From the NCBI RefSeq assembly GCF_003568665.1, contig NZ_QXMH01000001.1:1922001-1986000 (forward strand): a DNA stretch of 64,000 bases, written 5' to 3'. Positions 46,540 through 55,162 of the stretch are shown here, piece after piece; position 1 is the first letter of the stretch, and every line of letters begins with the position of its first letter. This DNA comes from Chitinophaga alhagiae. Lineage in GTDB: Bacteria > Bacteroidota > Bacteroidia > Chitinophagales > Chitinophagaceae. Below the pieces are notes generated by a model. That model ran no database searches. It had not been told where the DNA came from and saw nothing but the letters and a program-made list of their open reading frames with translations. The position numbers were made by a program, and so were the translations under genes.

Positions 46540-47067
46540 TTATTTGATGGAAAGGTAACACACCTTGGTAAATGCGCCATTGGCCTCCCGTACGGGGTTG
46601 ACGGTCTGTATATAGTAGGTGCCGGTAATGGTGCGGGCCGCCACGTCTACTTCCGTGATGGTAACGGCGGCGCTGTCTGTTACGTAAAACCTGTCTTTAA
46701 TGCCCAGCACTACGCGGCCGGACGTGTCTGCTCCGGCTTTGCGGGAGTAGGAGTAAGTTTTCAACTGCAGGCTGTCATTAGCCAGCCCGGCGGTGGGGTA
46801 AGGGCCGTCTGCAATATTCATGACCACTTTCATGGTGTCTATATATGCTTCCAGGCTCAGCAACTTGAAGCTCCGGGAGAGGCTTTCTGTACGCAGCAGC
46901 GTGGAGCTTTTTATTTTCAGCGAAGTTGATTGGCCGTTCATATGTACGTTCATAGCCGCTTTTTCACAATTCACCAGCTCGGCGGGGTTGTACTTCTGGC
47001 AGGCGGCAGACAATAAGAGTAGTGCGCAGCAAACGGCTGCGGATCTGGTCAGTAGATGTTTGCTCAT
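46540..47067 (-). CDS. Small lipoprotein of unknown function
   Basis: 175 residues with a lipobox (LLLLSAAC, Cys23) followed by a beta-rich mature domain: NVHMNGQSTSLK, LQLKTYSYSRK, VTITEVDVAARTITGTYYIQ. The last motif resembles DUF6252-type Bacteroidota lipoproteins, where an ITGTF strand closes the domain, but this link is tentative. It sits 6 bases after gpx and 20 before holB, so it is co-transcribed with them. Function unknown. Confidence 0.72.
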   Translation of the reverse strand: MSKHLLTRSAAVCCALLLLSAACQKYNPAELVNCEKAAMNVHMNGQSTSLKIKSSTLLRTESLSRSFKLLSLEAYIDTMKVVMNIADGPYPTAGLANDSLQLKTYSYSRKAGADTSGRVVLGIKDRFYVTDSAAVTITEVDVAARTITGTYYIQTVNPVREANGAFTKVCYLSIK

Positions 47068-47073
47068 GTGGTT

Positions 47074-47595
47074 TTATTTTTCAATGGCCGCAATCACTTC
47101 CGGTGCAAAAGGCATTGTTTTGGGCTTGAATACGGCCACCAGCTCGCCCTTTTCGTCCAGCAGGTACTTCTGGAAATTCCAGGTCACTTCTTCAGGCGAC
47201 AGCTGCTTGTTTTTGCTCTCGGCAATCAGCCACTGGTAAATGGGGTGAATGTCCGTACCCTTTACGGAAACCTTGGTGGTCATGGGAAAGGTTACGGCGT
47301 ATTCCTTGGAGCAGAAGGCTTTTATTTCCGCGTTGGAGCCCGGCTCCTGCCCGCCAAAGTTGTTGGCCGGGAAACCGATGATCACCAGCTTGTTCTTATA
47401 CTTTTTGTACAGTTTTTCCAGTTCGGCATATTGCGGGGTATTGCCGCACTTGGAGGCCGTGTTGACGATCAGGATCTTCTTTCCCTTGTATTTGGAGAAA
47501 TCTATCTTGCCGCCCTCCAGCGCATCTACCTTAAAGTCGTAGATGTTGGCGAAAGACACGGAGAAGAGCAGGGACAGCAGCATTAATTTTAACAT
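47074..47595 (-). CDS. Glutathione/thioredoxin peroxidase, exported
   Basis: 173 residues. A hydrophobic N terminus (LMLLSLLFSVSF) suggests export or membrane attachment. The peroxidatic Cys lies in NTASKCGNTPQYAEL, followed by FPANNFGGQEPGS (where the usual PCNQF has lost its Cys), a further Cys in IKAFCSKEYAVTFPM likely to resolve the disulfide, and WNFQKYLLD, completing the Gpx motifs. It would reduce peroxides using a thioredoxin-like donor rather than glutathione. It lies in the recR-holB run. Confidence 0.92.
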   Translation of the reverse strand: MLKLMLLSLLFSVSFANIYDFKVDALEGGKIDFSKYKGKKILIVNTASKCGNTPQYAELEKLYKKYKNKLVIIGFPANNFGGQEPGSNAEIKAFCSKEYAVTFPMTTKVSVKGTDIHPIYQWLIAESKNKQLSPEEVTWNFQKYLLDEKGELVAVFKPKTMPFAPEVIAAIEK

Positions 47596-47650
47596 GACCG
47601 AGGTTTTTTTGGATACAGAAAAGCAGACTCTGCTATAAAGATAATCTAAA

Positions 47651-48274
47651 TTATTTCCCCTGTTGCAGGTAATTCTCCAGCGGCAGGCGGTTGGTAAGCG
47701 AGCGGGCCAGGGTCATCTCGTCCGCATACTCCAGCTCGCCGCCAAAGGCAATACCGCGGGCAATGGTGGTGATCTTTACCGGCAGGTCTTTCAGTTTTTT
47801 TGACAGGTAATAGATGGTGGTATCTCCCTCAATGGTAGGGCTGAGCGCCATAATTACTTCGCTGATGCCCTGCTGCTGCACCCTTTCCACCAGGGAGTGG
47901 ATGTTCAGCTGGTCTGGCCCGATGCCGTCAATAGGGGAAATAATGCCTCCCAGCACATGGTACACGCCGTTGAACTGCTGGGTGTTCTCAATGGCGATCA
48001 CATCGCGGATGCTTTCCACCACGCACACGATGCCTCCCTGGCGGGCAGGGTTGGCGCAAATGGTGCAGGTCTCACTGTCAGACACATTATGGCAGTGCTG
48101 GCAAAATTTGATCTGCCGGCGCATGCGGGCAATGGTTTCGGAAAACAGCTCCACCTGTGCCGTGTCTTGCTTGAGCAGGTGCAGCACCAGCCGCAATGCT
48201 GTTTTTTTCCCAACACCCGGCAGCCTGGCAAATTCGTTTACAGCATTTTCAATCAATGCGGAGGAAAAGATCAT
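47651..48274 (-). CDS. recR: Recombination protein RecR
   Basis: 207-residue component of the RecFOR pathway that loads RecA on gapped DNA. N-terminal HhH (FARLPGVGKKTALRLV), a C4 zinc finger (CQHCHNVSDSETCTIC) and a Toprim domain with VVESIRDV, HVLGGIISPIDGIGP and ARGIAFGGELEYAD. A -7 box six bases before the ATG predicts an almost leaderless mRNA, yet the N terminus is the conserved one. RecA is at 8230. Confidence 0.98.
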   Translation of the reverse strand: MIFSSALIENAVNEFARLPGVGKKTALRLVLHLLKQDTAQVELFSETIARMRRQIKFCQHCHNVSDSETCTICANPARQGGIVCVVESIRDVIAIENTQQFNGVYHVLGGIISPIDGIGPDQLNIHSLVERVQQQGISEVIMALSPTIEGDTTIYYLSKKLKDLPVKITTIARGIAFGGELEYADEMTLARSLTNRLPLENYLQQGK

Positions 48275-48278
48275 ATAG

Positions 48279-48286
48279 CAAAATTA
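48279..48286 (-). promoter_or_regulatory. Bacteroidota -7 box abutting recR
   Basis: Minus-strand TAATTTTG, exact TAnnTTTG, ends four bases before the ATG of recR. If used, the transcript would begin at or next to the start codon. Confidence 0.4.
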
Positions 48287-48297
48287 CGGAACCCGGG

Positions 48298-49752
48298 CTA
48301 TAGTTTTACCGTGGTAGGCACCGTCCAGTTCTTTTTAATGTTGATGGATTCCTTGTAGGCAAATACCTTTTCCGGCTGTTTTTTGGGCGTGCCGTAATAA
48401 ACGCCGGTATCCCATTTACCGTTCCGGTTCTCATCTACCAGCACCCGGATCTCGTACTCCCCGGGCTGAATGAGGCCGCGTTCCCACTTGCCGTCTACAA
48501 TTACGCCTGAATATTTGACCTCTTTGCTGGAAACCAGCTGTACTACAAACTGGTAGCCGGTGTCTTTGGGCAGTACCAGGTGGGCGCTGTCCCCAACGGA
48601 GAGGGCTATTTTAATGGTCCCGTAATCGTCCAGGCTTTTGGCGGTAAAGGTGACGGTATCTGCCTTGGCCGTTTCCAGGCCGGAGGTGTCTGCGGCAAAC
48701 CCCTTGGGGAGGATCAGCTCGTAAGGCATGCCGGGTTTCCAGTTATACACCATTTTGAAGGCTTTGGCCGTGGTATCTGCCATGTGCAGGGTAAAAGGCA
48801 CACGTTTGCGCAGGGTATCTTCCAGCAGTTCTATTTGGGCGGAATCCAGCCTTTTGATAGGGAAATTGAAACTGAGGGTGAGGGAATCGCCCAGTTCCTG
48901 CTGCCCGCCGTTAAGCCCTGCCGTTACCTGCAGCCGGGGTTTGGGGGCCTTTTTGCCCGGAGCGGGGGGGGGCGGCTCGGCCGGAGCCTCCTCCTCTTCC
49001 AGGTGGCGTACAGTGTCTATCTCCTTGAAAAGGGCCATGTTCACGTCTTCCATGTTGGCGTCCAGGTGCAGCACGCTGTCTGCAAAGGCGATCATTTCCG
49101 TACGCTGGGTGTATTGAAAGTCTTTATCTTCTTCCTTGAGGGCAAAAATGCGATAGGTGCCCGGCTTCAGGTTCTTGAAGCGGTAAGAGCCGTCTCCCCT
49201 GGTTTTGGCCAGGTAAAGCGGTTTTTCTTTAGATACCACAGAGTCTTCCATTTTGGAGTAGAGCATTACGGCCACGTTACTATCCGGCTTGCCGGTTTCC
49301 GCCACCAGCAGTTTGCCGGTGATCTGCAGGGAGTCAAGATAGTTGCCGGTAGATACCACGTACTGAAAATCTTCTATGGGATTACGTTCGTTCACGTCCT
49401 TCACGGCATCGCCAAAGTTGAACGTATAGGTGGTGTTGGGCTGCAGGGAATCTTTTACCACCATCGTAATGGTACGCAGCTTGGCCGTGATGGTGGGGGT
49501 GCGCTTCAGGGTGGGGGAAACGATGAGCTTTTCTATCACATTGTCCAGCTCCACGTATTCATTGAACTGGAAAACGATGCGCTGGGCATTGAAGTTCAGG
49601 GATGAGTCTTTCGGCGCCACGTGCAGCAGCCTGGGCGGCAGGGTGTCCCGGGAGCCGCCGCCGGGCGGAACTATATTTGCACATTGGGTAAAAACGCTGC
49701 ACAAAGCCAAAACGAACAGGGAGCCTAGCCAGCCCCGGAAATTCTGATTCAT
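48298..49752 (-). CDS. Lipoprotein with Ig-like (SbsA-type) domain
   Basis: 484 residues. A lipobox (VFTQC) is followed by ANIVPPGGGSRDTLPP, a start seen in a widespread Bacteroidota lipoprotein group whose first domain is an SbsA-like Ig fold (PRLLHVAPKDSSLNFNAQRIVFQF). A carboxypeptidase-regulatory-like segment follows (ITGKLLVAETGKPDSNVAVML, YRFKNLKPGTYRIFALKEED), then an acidic/proline linker (EEEEAPAEPPPPAPG) and a second beta domain. Probably a surface or periplasmic structural protein; role unknown. It lies downstream of the helicase gene with its own -7 box. Confidence 0.85.
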   Translation of the reverse strand: MNQNFRGWLGSLFVLALCSVFTQCANIVPPGGGSRDTLPPRLLHVAPKDSSLNFNAQRIVFQFNEYVELDNVIEKLIVSPTLKRTPTITAKLRTITMVVKDSLQPNTTYTFNFGDAVKDVNERNPIEDFQYVVSTGNYLDSLQITGKLLVAETGKPDSNVAVMLYSKMEDSVVSKEKPLYLAKTRGDGSYRFKNLKPGTYRIFALKEEDKDFQYTQRTEMIAFADSVLHLDANMEDVNMALFKEIDTVRHLEEEEAPAEPPPPAPGKKAPKPRLQVTAGLNGGQQELGDSLTLSFNFPIKRLDSAQIELLEDTLRKRVPFTLHMADTTAKAFKMVYNWKPGMPYELILPKGFAADTSGLETAKADTVTFTAKSLDDYGTIKIALSVGDSAHLVLPKDTGYQFVVQLVSSKEVKYSGVIVDGKWERGLIQPGEYEIRVLVDENRNGKWDTGVYYGTPKKQPEKVFAYKESINIKKNWTVPTTVKL

Positions 49753-49782
49753 GTTTCCTATCCTGTAATATTAAATGATTTG

Positions 49783-49790
49783 CAAACTTA
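49783..49790 (-). promoter_or_regulatory. Bacteroidota -7 box for the Ig-like lipoprotein
   Basis: Minus-strand TAAGTTTG, exact TAnnTTTG, 30 bases before the ATG at 49752. Confidence 0.45.
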
Positions 49791-49804
49791 CTCTTTGTTG
49801 ATCA

Positions 49805-52800
49805 TTATTCTTCCTCTTCCTCCTCTTCCACCAGCGAATGTAGCGCCACCTCCAGCTTGTTGTCTTTCACAAAATTGCACCACTTGCAGTCTTCTTTCCC
49901 GCAGCCGGTATAAAATTCCTTGTTCTGCACCTTGATCCAGGTATCTGTGAGCTGCCGGGTAACGGTGGTGATGTCTTCCGGGCGGATATTAATTTTTTCC
50001 CTGAAGTATTGCTTTTGCCGGTTCGGCTCCACAAAATCAAATTCCGTGCTAACTACCTGCCAGTTCTTCTGTTTGTAATTATCTAACAAAATTTTATAGA
50101 ATACGGCCTGCCGCCAGTAGTCACCCCCATCGGGGTTGCGGGCGTCTGGCGGTTCAAACTTGCGGAGGGTCTTTTTCGTTTTCTCATAATCGCCCGTTTT
50201 ATAGTCCACCACATTCACCTCGTTGCCGTTAAATTCCAGTTTGTCTATTTTCCCCTTGATGGGCACGCCGTTCACCACCACATTGCGGATGTTGCGCTCT
50301 ATGCTCACCACGGTGTTCCATTCGTTAATGTACCGGTCGTAATAGGCGTCCAGGATGTCTTGCCCGTACTCCATTCTGCGGGCAAAGGCTTCTTTGGTAA
50401 AACATTCCCGGTTGCGGAGCATGCTGTAGCGAAAATCCTTGATAAATTCTTCTTTGGAAGGGAAGGCGTTGCGCTCCTGCATTTTCTGGAAGAGCTTTTC
50501 CAGGGCAAAGTGCACGGCGGAGCCAAACTCCGTGCTTTCCGAGCGGCCAACAGGCACGCGTACCAGGTTCTGGTAATAAAAAGCAAGGGGGCAGCGGAGG
50601 TAATTGTTCAGCGCTGTTACGTTCATGGTAAAGCCGTTCAGCAGCGTATCTATAAACAACTGGTCTACCTTCTCAATTTCCGGCGCCAGCTCCTTGCCGT
50701 ACTGGAGGGCCTCAAATTCAAACAGCGTTTCGTCAGGCAGTTCCACTTTATGCTGCGGCAGTATGTGTGATTCCAGTATTTCAGTGATGAACATGCTTGG
50801 TTCTACCGGTTTGCCATCCTGCCTGAACTCCGGGTAGCTGATGTAGAGGTATTTTTCAGCCCGGGTAATGGCCACGTAGAAGAGGCGCCGCAGCTCCTGC
50901 TCGTCTGTAGACAAGGAAGCCGTGGTAAATACGGTTTCCGGGAAACTGAAGCCGGCGTTGTTTTTCTTTTTGTTTTCCCAAAGGTGGCGGTTGGTGCCGG
51001 CCATGAACACGTATTCGAACTCCAGCCCTTTGGCGCCGTGGGCGGTAAGCAGGTTGACGCCTTTTTCGTTGCCAGATACCTGTACCAGCGGAATGGAGAG
51101 GCCGTTGTCTTCCATCAGGTCTACCGTATCCATCAGCGTGATAATGTTCAGGTCAGGGTTGCGGTGGGTCTCGTCTTTCACAAAATCGAACAGGGCCTGC
51201 AGCACCCGCATCAGCCATATCTTTTCTGGTGAGGCCATGATGTAGGTCAATATGCCGCCTTCGCTCACAATATTGGAAAACAGCTGTTGCAGGGTCACGT
51301 TATGCGCATCGCCGATCCACTTTTCCAGCAACTTGCCGAGGCGCATGGCCTCAGGGTCCGGCGCCAGGGAAAACAGCGTTGGGTTGCGGGTTTTGTTCCA
51401 CTCCTGGAGGAACTGGCGGATGGAGGTTTTTTCGCTATACCCTTTTTCCGCCACCTGTATGCTGATACGGGCCGCCTCTATGGGCGGCACTTTGTAAAAA
51501 TCATAATGCAGGATCTCAAACAGCAGGTCGTCTCCGCTGTAAGGGGTTTCCAGCTCGCAGGCAATGTACCGCATCATGTGGATCACTTTGCGGGCAAAGG
51601 GAATTTCGAAGAGGTTGAGATTGCGCTTGGAGTAAAAGGGCAGGCCTTTCAGCCGGAAGTACTGTGCCAGCTCTTCCCCGTATTTGTTCTCTTTGTATAT
51701 CACCGCCACTTTGCCGGGCTGTACCCCTTTGCGGAGAATTTCCTCTACTTCCGTGGTAATGGCGGCCATCTCGTCCCGCGGGGTGTTATACCGGCGTATT
51801 TCGGGCGGAATATCCAGCCGGGCCAGCTTTTCATTAGAGGCGGTAAGCTGTTTGCTGAGGCCGGGCAACTTGTCTACCAGGCGGGAGCCCTCGTTCTTTT
51901 CAATGAGGGTCATGGAAATGTCCAGCACGTTCTGCACGGAACGGTAGTTTTGCGTGAGCACCACCGCCCGCAGATCATCAGAGAACTTCCGGGCAAACTC
52001 TTCCATGTTCTCGATGTTGGCGCCCTGGAAGCGGTAAATAGACTGGTCATCGTCTCCCACCACAAATACGTTCGGCTTCTCTTCCCCACTGGTGAGCAGC
52101 TCTATCAGCCGGTTTTGCGTGCCGCTGGTATCCTGGTATTCGTCTACCAGTATATATTGGAAGCGTTCCTTGTAATCCAGCAGCAGGTTGGGGTTTTCCT
52201 CGAATGCCCTGATCACCCAGTTGATCATGTCATCAAAATCGTAGCGGTTGGCCTTGAGCATCATTTGCTGGAAGATATCAAACTGCTCTACGGCAGCCAG
52301 CAGGCGCGTCATTTTTTCCCGTTCGGCGTTCAGCTTGTCTTCTTTCAGGTCTCCTTTTTTAAACCGGCCGCTGGCCCTCTTGTAAATGTAGTCTTCGTGC
52401 TCCGGGAGGCCGGCTACGTAGATTTCCACTTTTTCGCGGATGAAAGGCACCGTCCACCCCTCCCGCTTCATGGTAGAGAACAGGTTGGCCAGGTTGCGCA
52501 TGTCGAAATACACGTCTCCGCGGTAGCGTTTGAGCGGATTGTCTTTCGAAAACCCGTCTATCAGCTTTTTCAGCAGCTCTATCTTTTCAAGGTCCGAGAT
52601 CGGGTCCAGCACATTTTTATCGAAGAGAGACAGGTTGTCCTGGATCACATCGTTACAGAACGAATGAAAGGTATGGATGTTGACCCGGTAGGCATCCGGG
52701 CCGATAAAGTCTGTAAGGCGCCTGCGCATGGCCACCGTGCCTGCATCCGTATAGGTGAGGCAGAGGATGTTGTGCGGCAGAAAGTCTGTATCCATCAGTA

Positions 52801-52966
52801 TCTTGCCGATGCGGGAGGCCAGGATCTGCGTTTTACCGGTACCTGGGCCGGCAATTACCATCACGGGGCCTTCGGTATTGTCTACCGCTTCCCGCTGGCG
52901 TTCGTTGAGCCGGTCATATACTTCCCGGAACCGCTGGTTATGTATTTGCGAATCTTTGATGCTCAT
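49805..52966 (-). CDS. UvrD-type helicase fused to an Fe-S PD-(D/E)XK nuclease
   Basis: 1053 residues in one chain. Superfamily 1A helicase motifs run in order: AGPGTGKTQ (I), LTYTDAGT, LVDEYQDTSGTQ (II), VVGDDDQSIYRFQGANI (III), LTQNYRS (IV), LLTAHGAKGLEFEYV (V) and RRLFYVAITRAEK (VI). The C-terminal 270 residues are an AddB/RecB-type nuclease: GSAVHFALE, GKIDKLEFNGNEVNVVDYKTG with the catalytic Asp and Lys, and Fe-S cysteines in LRCPLAF plus CGKEDCKWC (about 1022-1030). It would process double-strand ends or unwind damaged DNA. A run of seven Glu ends the protein. It lies one base from the DUF3298 stop, in the same run as recR. Confidence 0.93.
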   Translation of the reverse strand: MSIKDSQIHNQRFREVYDRLNERQREAVDNTEGPVMVIAGPGTGKTQILASRIGKILMDTDFLPHNILCLTYTDAGTVAMRRRLTDFIGPDAYRVNIHTFHSFCNDVIQDNLSLFDKNVLDPISDLEKIELLKKLIDGFSKDNPLKRYRGDVYFDMRNLANLFSTMKREGWTVPFIREKVEIYVAGLPEHEDYIYKRASGRFKKGDLKEDKLNAEREKMTRLLAAVEQFDIFQQMMLKANRYDFDDMINWVIRAFEENPNLLLDYKERFQYILVDEYQDTSGTQNRLIELLTSGEEKPNVFVVGDDDQSIYRFQGANIENMEEFARKFSDDLRAVVLTQNYRSVQNVLDISMTLIEKNEGSRLVDKLPGLSKQLTASNEKLARLDIPPEIRRYNTPRDEMAAITTEVEEILRKGVQPGKVAVIYKENKYGEELAQYFRLKGLPFYSKRNLNLFEIPFARKVIHMMRYIACELETPYSGDDLLFEILHYDFYKVPPIEAARISIQVAEKGYSEKTSIRQFLQEWNKTRNPTLFSLAPDPEAMRLGKLLEKWIGDAHNVTLQQLFSNIVSEGGILTYIMASPEKIWLMRVLQALFDFVKDETHRNPDLNIITLMDTVDLMEDNGLSIPLVQVSGNEKGVNLLTAHGAKGLEFEYVFMAGTNRHLWENKKKNNAGFSFPETVFTTASLSTDEQELRRLFYVAITRAEKYLYISYPEFRQDGKPVEPSMFITEILESHILPQHKVELPDETLFEFEALQYGKELAPEIEKVDQLFIDTLLNGFTMNVTALNNYLRCPLAFYYQNLVRVPVGRSESTEFGSAVHFALEKLFQKMQERNAFPSKEEFIKDFRYSMLRNRECFTKEAFARRMEYGQDILDAYYDRYINEWNTVVSIERNIRNVVVNGVPIKGKIDKLEFNGNEVNVVDYKTGDYEKTKKTLRKFEPPDARNPDGGDYWRQAVFYKILLDNYKQKNWQVVSTEFDFVEPNRQKQYFREKINIRPEDITTVTRQLTDTWIKVQNKEFYTGCGKEDCKWCNFVKDNKLEVALHSLVEEEEEEE

Positions 52967-52967
52967 A

Positions 52968-54104
52968 TTATTTCAGGTACGCTTCGTTCACATAATTTTT
53001 CACTTCTTCAAAGGGCACGAACAAGGTGATCTGCCCCACCGCATAGGCCGCTATTTCGTAAGGCATATAATTGAATACAGCGCCTTTGTCTGTGATATAG
53101 AAATTATTGTTGGGCTGAATATGCGGTTCAAAGAGATACCGTTTGTTGAGCGGGTCTTTGGCCGGTACCGCGTATTTTTTGCGGAAGGCCTTTTCCAGTG
53201 CGGCGCCGAGAGCGGGCCCGCTGCCCGGCTTGAACACGTCTGACACCTGCAGTACTTTTTGCCGCGCCAGGTCCAGCACGGTGTAATTGCTGCCGTAGTT
53301 GCCGTGGGCGCCGCCGGTGAAGCTATAGTCCGCATGCTCCAATACCAGCAGGGGCCAGGTGTTCCACACCACGCGGGTTTCGGTTTGCGCATCCCAGTTC
53401 CAGGAAGCGCCGGTACCCTTGTTCAGCTCGCTGGTGTCCACATCGTCCCGCACGGCTTTATAATCCCGCAGGAACGTATCTATGGGCTGCCGCACAATTT
53501 TCTCCGGTTCCTCCGGGGCACCAAGCGGGGTGAGGGCTTTCTTGATCAGGGCCAGGGAGGGCCCGTCTGCCCCGCCAACGGGCCATACCATGCTGCACAC
53601 GGCCAGCCCCAGGGGAGATTTGGGATGCGTGGGCAGCAGCCTTACGGAGTCCGCGCTGGTAAACACCTGGAACAATACGGCCCCGGTGGTATCTTCCCTC
53701 AGCTCAAAGTCATAGGAGCGGTTTTTGCCGGCCCACGTGCCTTTATAGGTGTCGTTTGCGGAAAGTATGCCTTTGAAGGTATTGTCTTCGTCAGGGGTGG
53801 TGTATTCTGTGAAGCTGAGCTGTGTGCTGTCTGTCACGTTATGAAAAAGCTGGATGGGAATGCCTTGTTTGTCATACGCATACCAGGCATCAAATGCGGC
53901 AGGCCCTGTTCTGATAAGGTGCATGGTTACCGGTTGCCCGGCCAGGGCGCCTTTCAGCCGCTTGTAATACACGGAGGGGGCTGGCGGTGTGGCGGAGGCG
54001 CCTGTACTGTCATCCTGCTGCCCGGCGGCCGGTTGCCGCTGGCCGGGAGATTGGCAGGCAAAGAGGAGTGCCAGGAAGGCAGATAAACCGTAATATAACT
54101 TCAT
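52968..54104 (-). CDS. DUF3298/DUF4163-type lipoprotein
   Basis: 378 residues with a lipoprotein signal (LALLFAC) followed by a Gln/Pro/Ser/Thr-rich linker. The middle has a beta-rich DUF4163-like domain (TMHLIRTGPAAFDAWYAYD, YKGTWAGKNRSYDFELREDTTG), and the C-terminal part shows DUF3298 features: YSFTGGAHGNYGSNYTVLDLARQKVLQVSDVFKPGS (read as GGAHGNYGSNYTVLDL and LQVSDVF) and the final YEIAAYAVGQITLFVPFEEV. Role unknown, probably cell wall or envelope. The start is the Met before the signal peptide; a GTG-initiated extension to 54137 is less likely. Confidence 0.85.
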   Translation of the reverse strand: MKLYYGLSAFLALLFACQSPGQRQPAAGQQDDSTGASATPPAPSVYYKRLKGALAGQPVTMHLIRTGPAAFDAWYAYDKQGIPIQLFHNVTDSTQLSFTEYTTPDEDNTFKGILSANDTYKGTWAGKNRSYDFELREDTTGAVLFQVFTSADSVRLLPTHPKSPLGLAVCSMVWPVGGADGPSLALIKKALTPLGAPEEPEKIVRQPIDTFLRDYKAVRDDVDTSELNKGTGASWNWDAQTETRVVWNTWPLLVLEHADYSFTGGAHGNYGSNYTVLDLARQKVLQVSDVFKPGSGPALGAALEKAFRKKYAVPAKDPLNKRYLFEPHIQPNNNFYITDKGAVFNYMPYEIAAYAVGQITLFVPFEEVKNYVNEAYLK

Positions 54105-54201
54105 GAGGCCACATTTAAAACAGGTGTAAATTACCACTTATAGAGATACTGGTCAGCATCAGGGGGTGTATAAAAGCGTAATTTCGCAAAAAAGATAACA
54201 G

Positions 54202-54843
54202 ATGATCAATCAAAAGATAGCAGACCTGCGGCAAGATTACCGGCTGGCTACCCTGCATGAGCGGGAGGTTGCGGCCAGCCCGCTGCAGCAGTTTGAGCGG
54301 TGGTGGGAGGAAGTGATAAAAAGCCAGGTAGAGGAGCCCAACGCCATGACGCTTGCTACCAGCACGCCGGACGGCAAGCCCTCCGCGCGTATTGTACTGC
54401 TGAAAAGCTTTAATGAGCAGGGTTTTCTTTTCTTTACCAATTATGAAAGCCGGAAGGGGAAGGAGCTGGCGGAAAACCCGCTGGCCAGCCTGCTGTTTTT
54501 CTGGCGGGAACTGGAACGCCAGGTTCGTATAGAGGGCGCCGTTATAAAAGCCCCTGCCGCGGTGAGCGACGAGTACTTCAATTCAAGGCCGGCGGGCAGC
54601 AGAATAGGGGCCATAGCCTCGCCGCAGAGCAAAGTGATTGCCGGCCGGGAAGTGCTGGAAGAGCGGGTGAGGGAGCTGGAAGGCGGGCCGCAGGCGCCGC
54701 AGCGGCCGGAGCATTGGGGCGGTTACATTGTACAGCCGCAGGTAATGGAGTTCTGGCAGGGCCGCAGCAGCCGGCTGCATGACAGGTTGCGCTATACCCT
54801 GCAGGCCGGGAATGAATGGAAAATAGAGCGCCTGGCGCCCTGA
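54202..54843 (+). CDS. pdxH: Pyridoxamine/pyridoxine 5'-phosphate oxidase
   Basis: 213-residue FMN enzyme making pyridoxal 5'-phosphate from PNP/PMP. Motifs in order: EPNAMTLATSTPDGKPSARIVLLK, GFLFFTNYESRKGKEL, LLFFWRELERQVRIEG, FNSRPAGSRIGAIASPQS, and the C-terminal WGGYIVQPQVMEFWQGRSSRLHDRLRY (read as WGGYIVQPQ, EFWQGRSSRLHDR), giving the FMN- and PLP-binding Arg and His residues. Divergent from the DUF3298 gene across about 97 bases; convergent with thx. Confidence 0.97.
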   Translation: MINQKIADLRQDYRLATLHEREVAASPLQQFERWWEEVIKSQVEEPNAMTLATSTPDGKPSARIVLLKSFNEQGFLFFTNYESRKGKELAENPLASLLFFWRELERQVRIEGAVIKAPAAVSDEYFNSRPAGSRIGAIASPQSKVIAGREVLEERVRELEGGPQAPQRPEHWGGYIVQPQVMEFWQGRSSRLHDRLRYTLQAGNEWKIERLAP

Positions 54844-54849
54844 GAGCAT

Positions 54850-54890
54850 AAAAAAAGCAACCCGGTTGTTTGCATGCAGACAGCCGGGTT
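54850..54890 (-). terminator. Terminator of thx
   Basis: On the minus strand AACCCGG/CCGGGTT with an inner partly paired loop, then GCTTTTTTT, 26 bases after the thx stop. Confidence 0.85.
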
Positions 54891-54915
54891 ACCGTTATAA
54901 AAGGCTTGCCATTGG

Positions 54916-55032
54916 TTAAGCCTTTTTTTCTGCCTTGGGGGCAGTTGTTTTCTTGGCTTTAGCCGGGCGGCTTTTACCGAATGATCCGTTAGAGATCTTA
55001 CCCTTCTTGGTTTTGATATCTCCTCTACCCAT
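54916..55032 (-). CDS. Small ribosomal protein Thx
   Basis: 38-residue very basic peptide: MGRGDIKTKKGKISNGSFGK, then SRPAKAKKTTAPKAEKKA. The opening G(K/R)GDIKTKKGKI and the KSRP block are the signature of Bacteroidota 30S protein THX, which packs at the top of the 30S head. It is too short for most ORF calls but has its own -7 box and terminator. The C-terminal Lys/Ala-rich tail is longer than the core Thx of Thermus. Start ATG 55030-55032 is unambiguous. Confidence 0.93.
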   Translation of the reverse strand: MGRGDIKTKKGKISNGSFGKSRPAKAKKTTAPKAEKKA

Positions 55033-55099
55033 GATTTTTATAGTTTAATTGATGAATGATACTACCGGGGAACGCCCTGGAAGGAAGCCCCGCGGACTG

Positions 55100-55107
55100 C
55101 AAAAATA
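55100..55107 (-). promoter_or_regulatory. -7 box for thx inside the hup terminator
   Basis: Minus-strand TATTTTTG, exact TAnnTTTG, about 67 bases before the thx ATG. It overlaps the T run of the upstream hup terminator. Confidence 0.4.
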
Positions 55108-55140
55108 AAAAAAGCAAGAAACAAATAATGTTCCTTGCTT
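55101..55140 (-). terminator. Terminator of hup
   Basis: On the minus strand AAGCAAGGAAC/GTTTCTTGCTT (one mismatch) is followed by TTTTTATTTTT. Confidence 0.85.
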
Positions 55141-55162
55141 AAATAAGTTGGGTCGCCAACTC

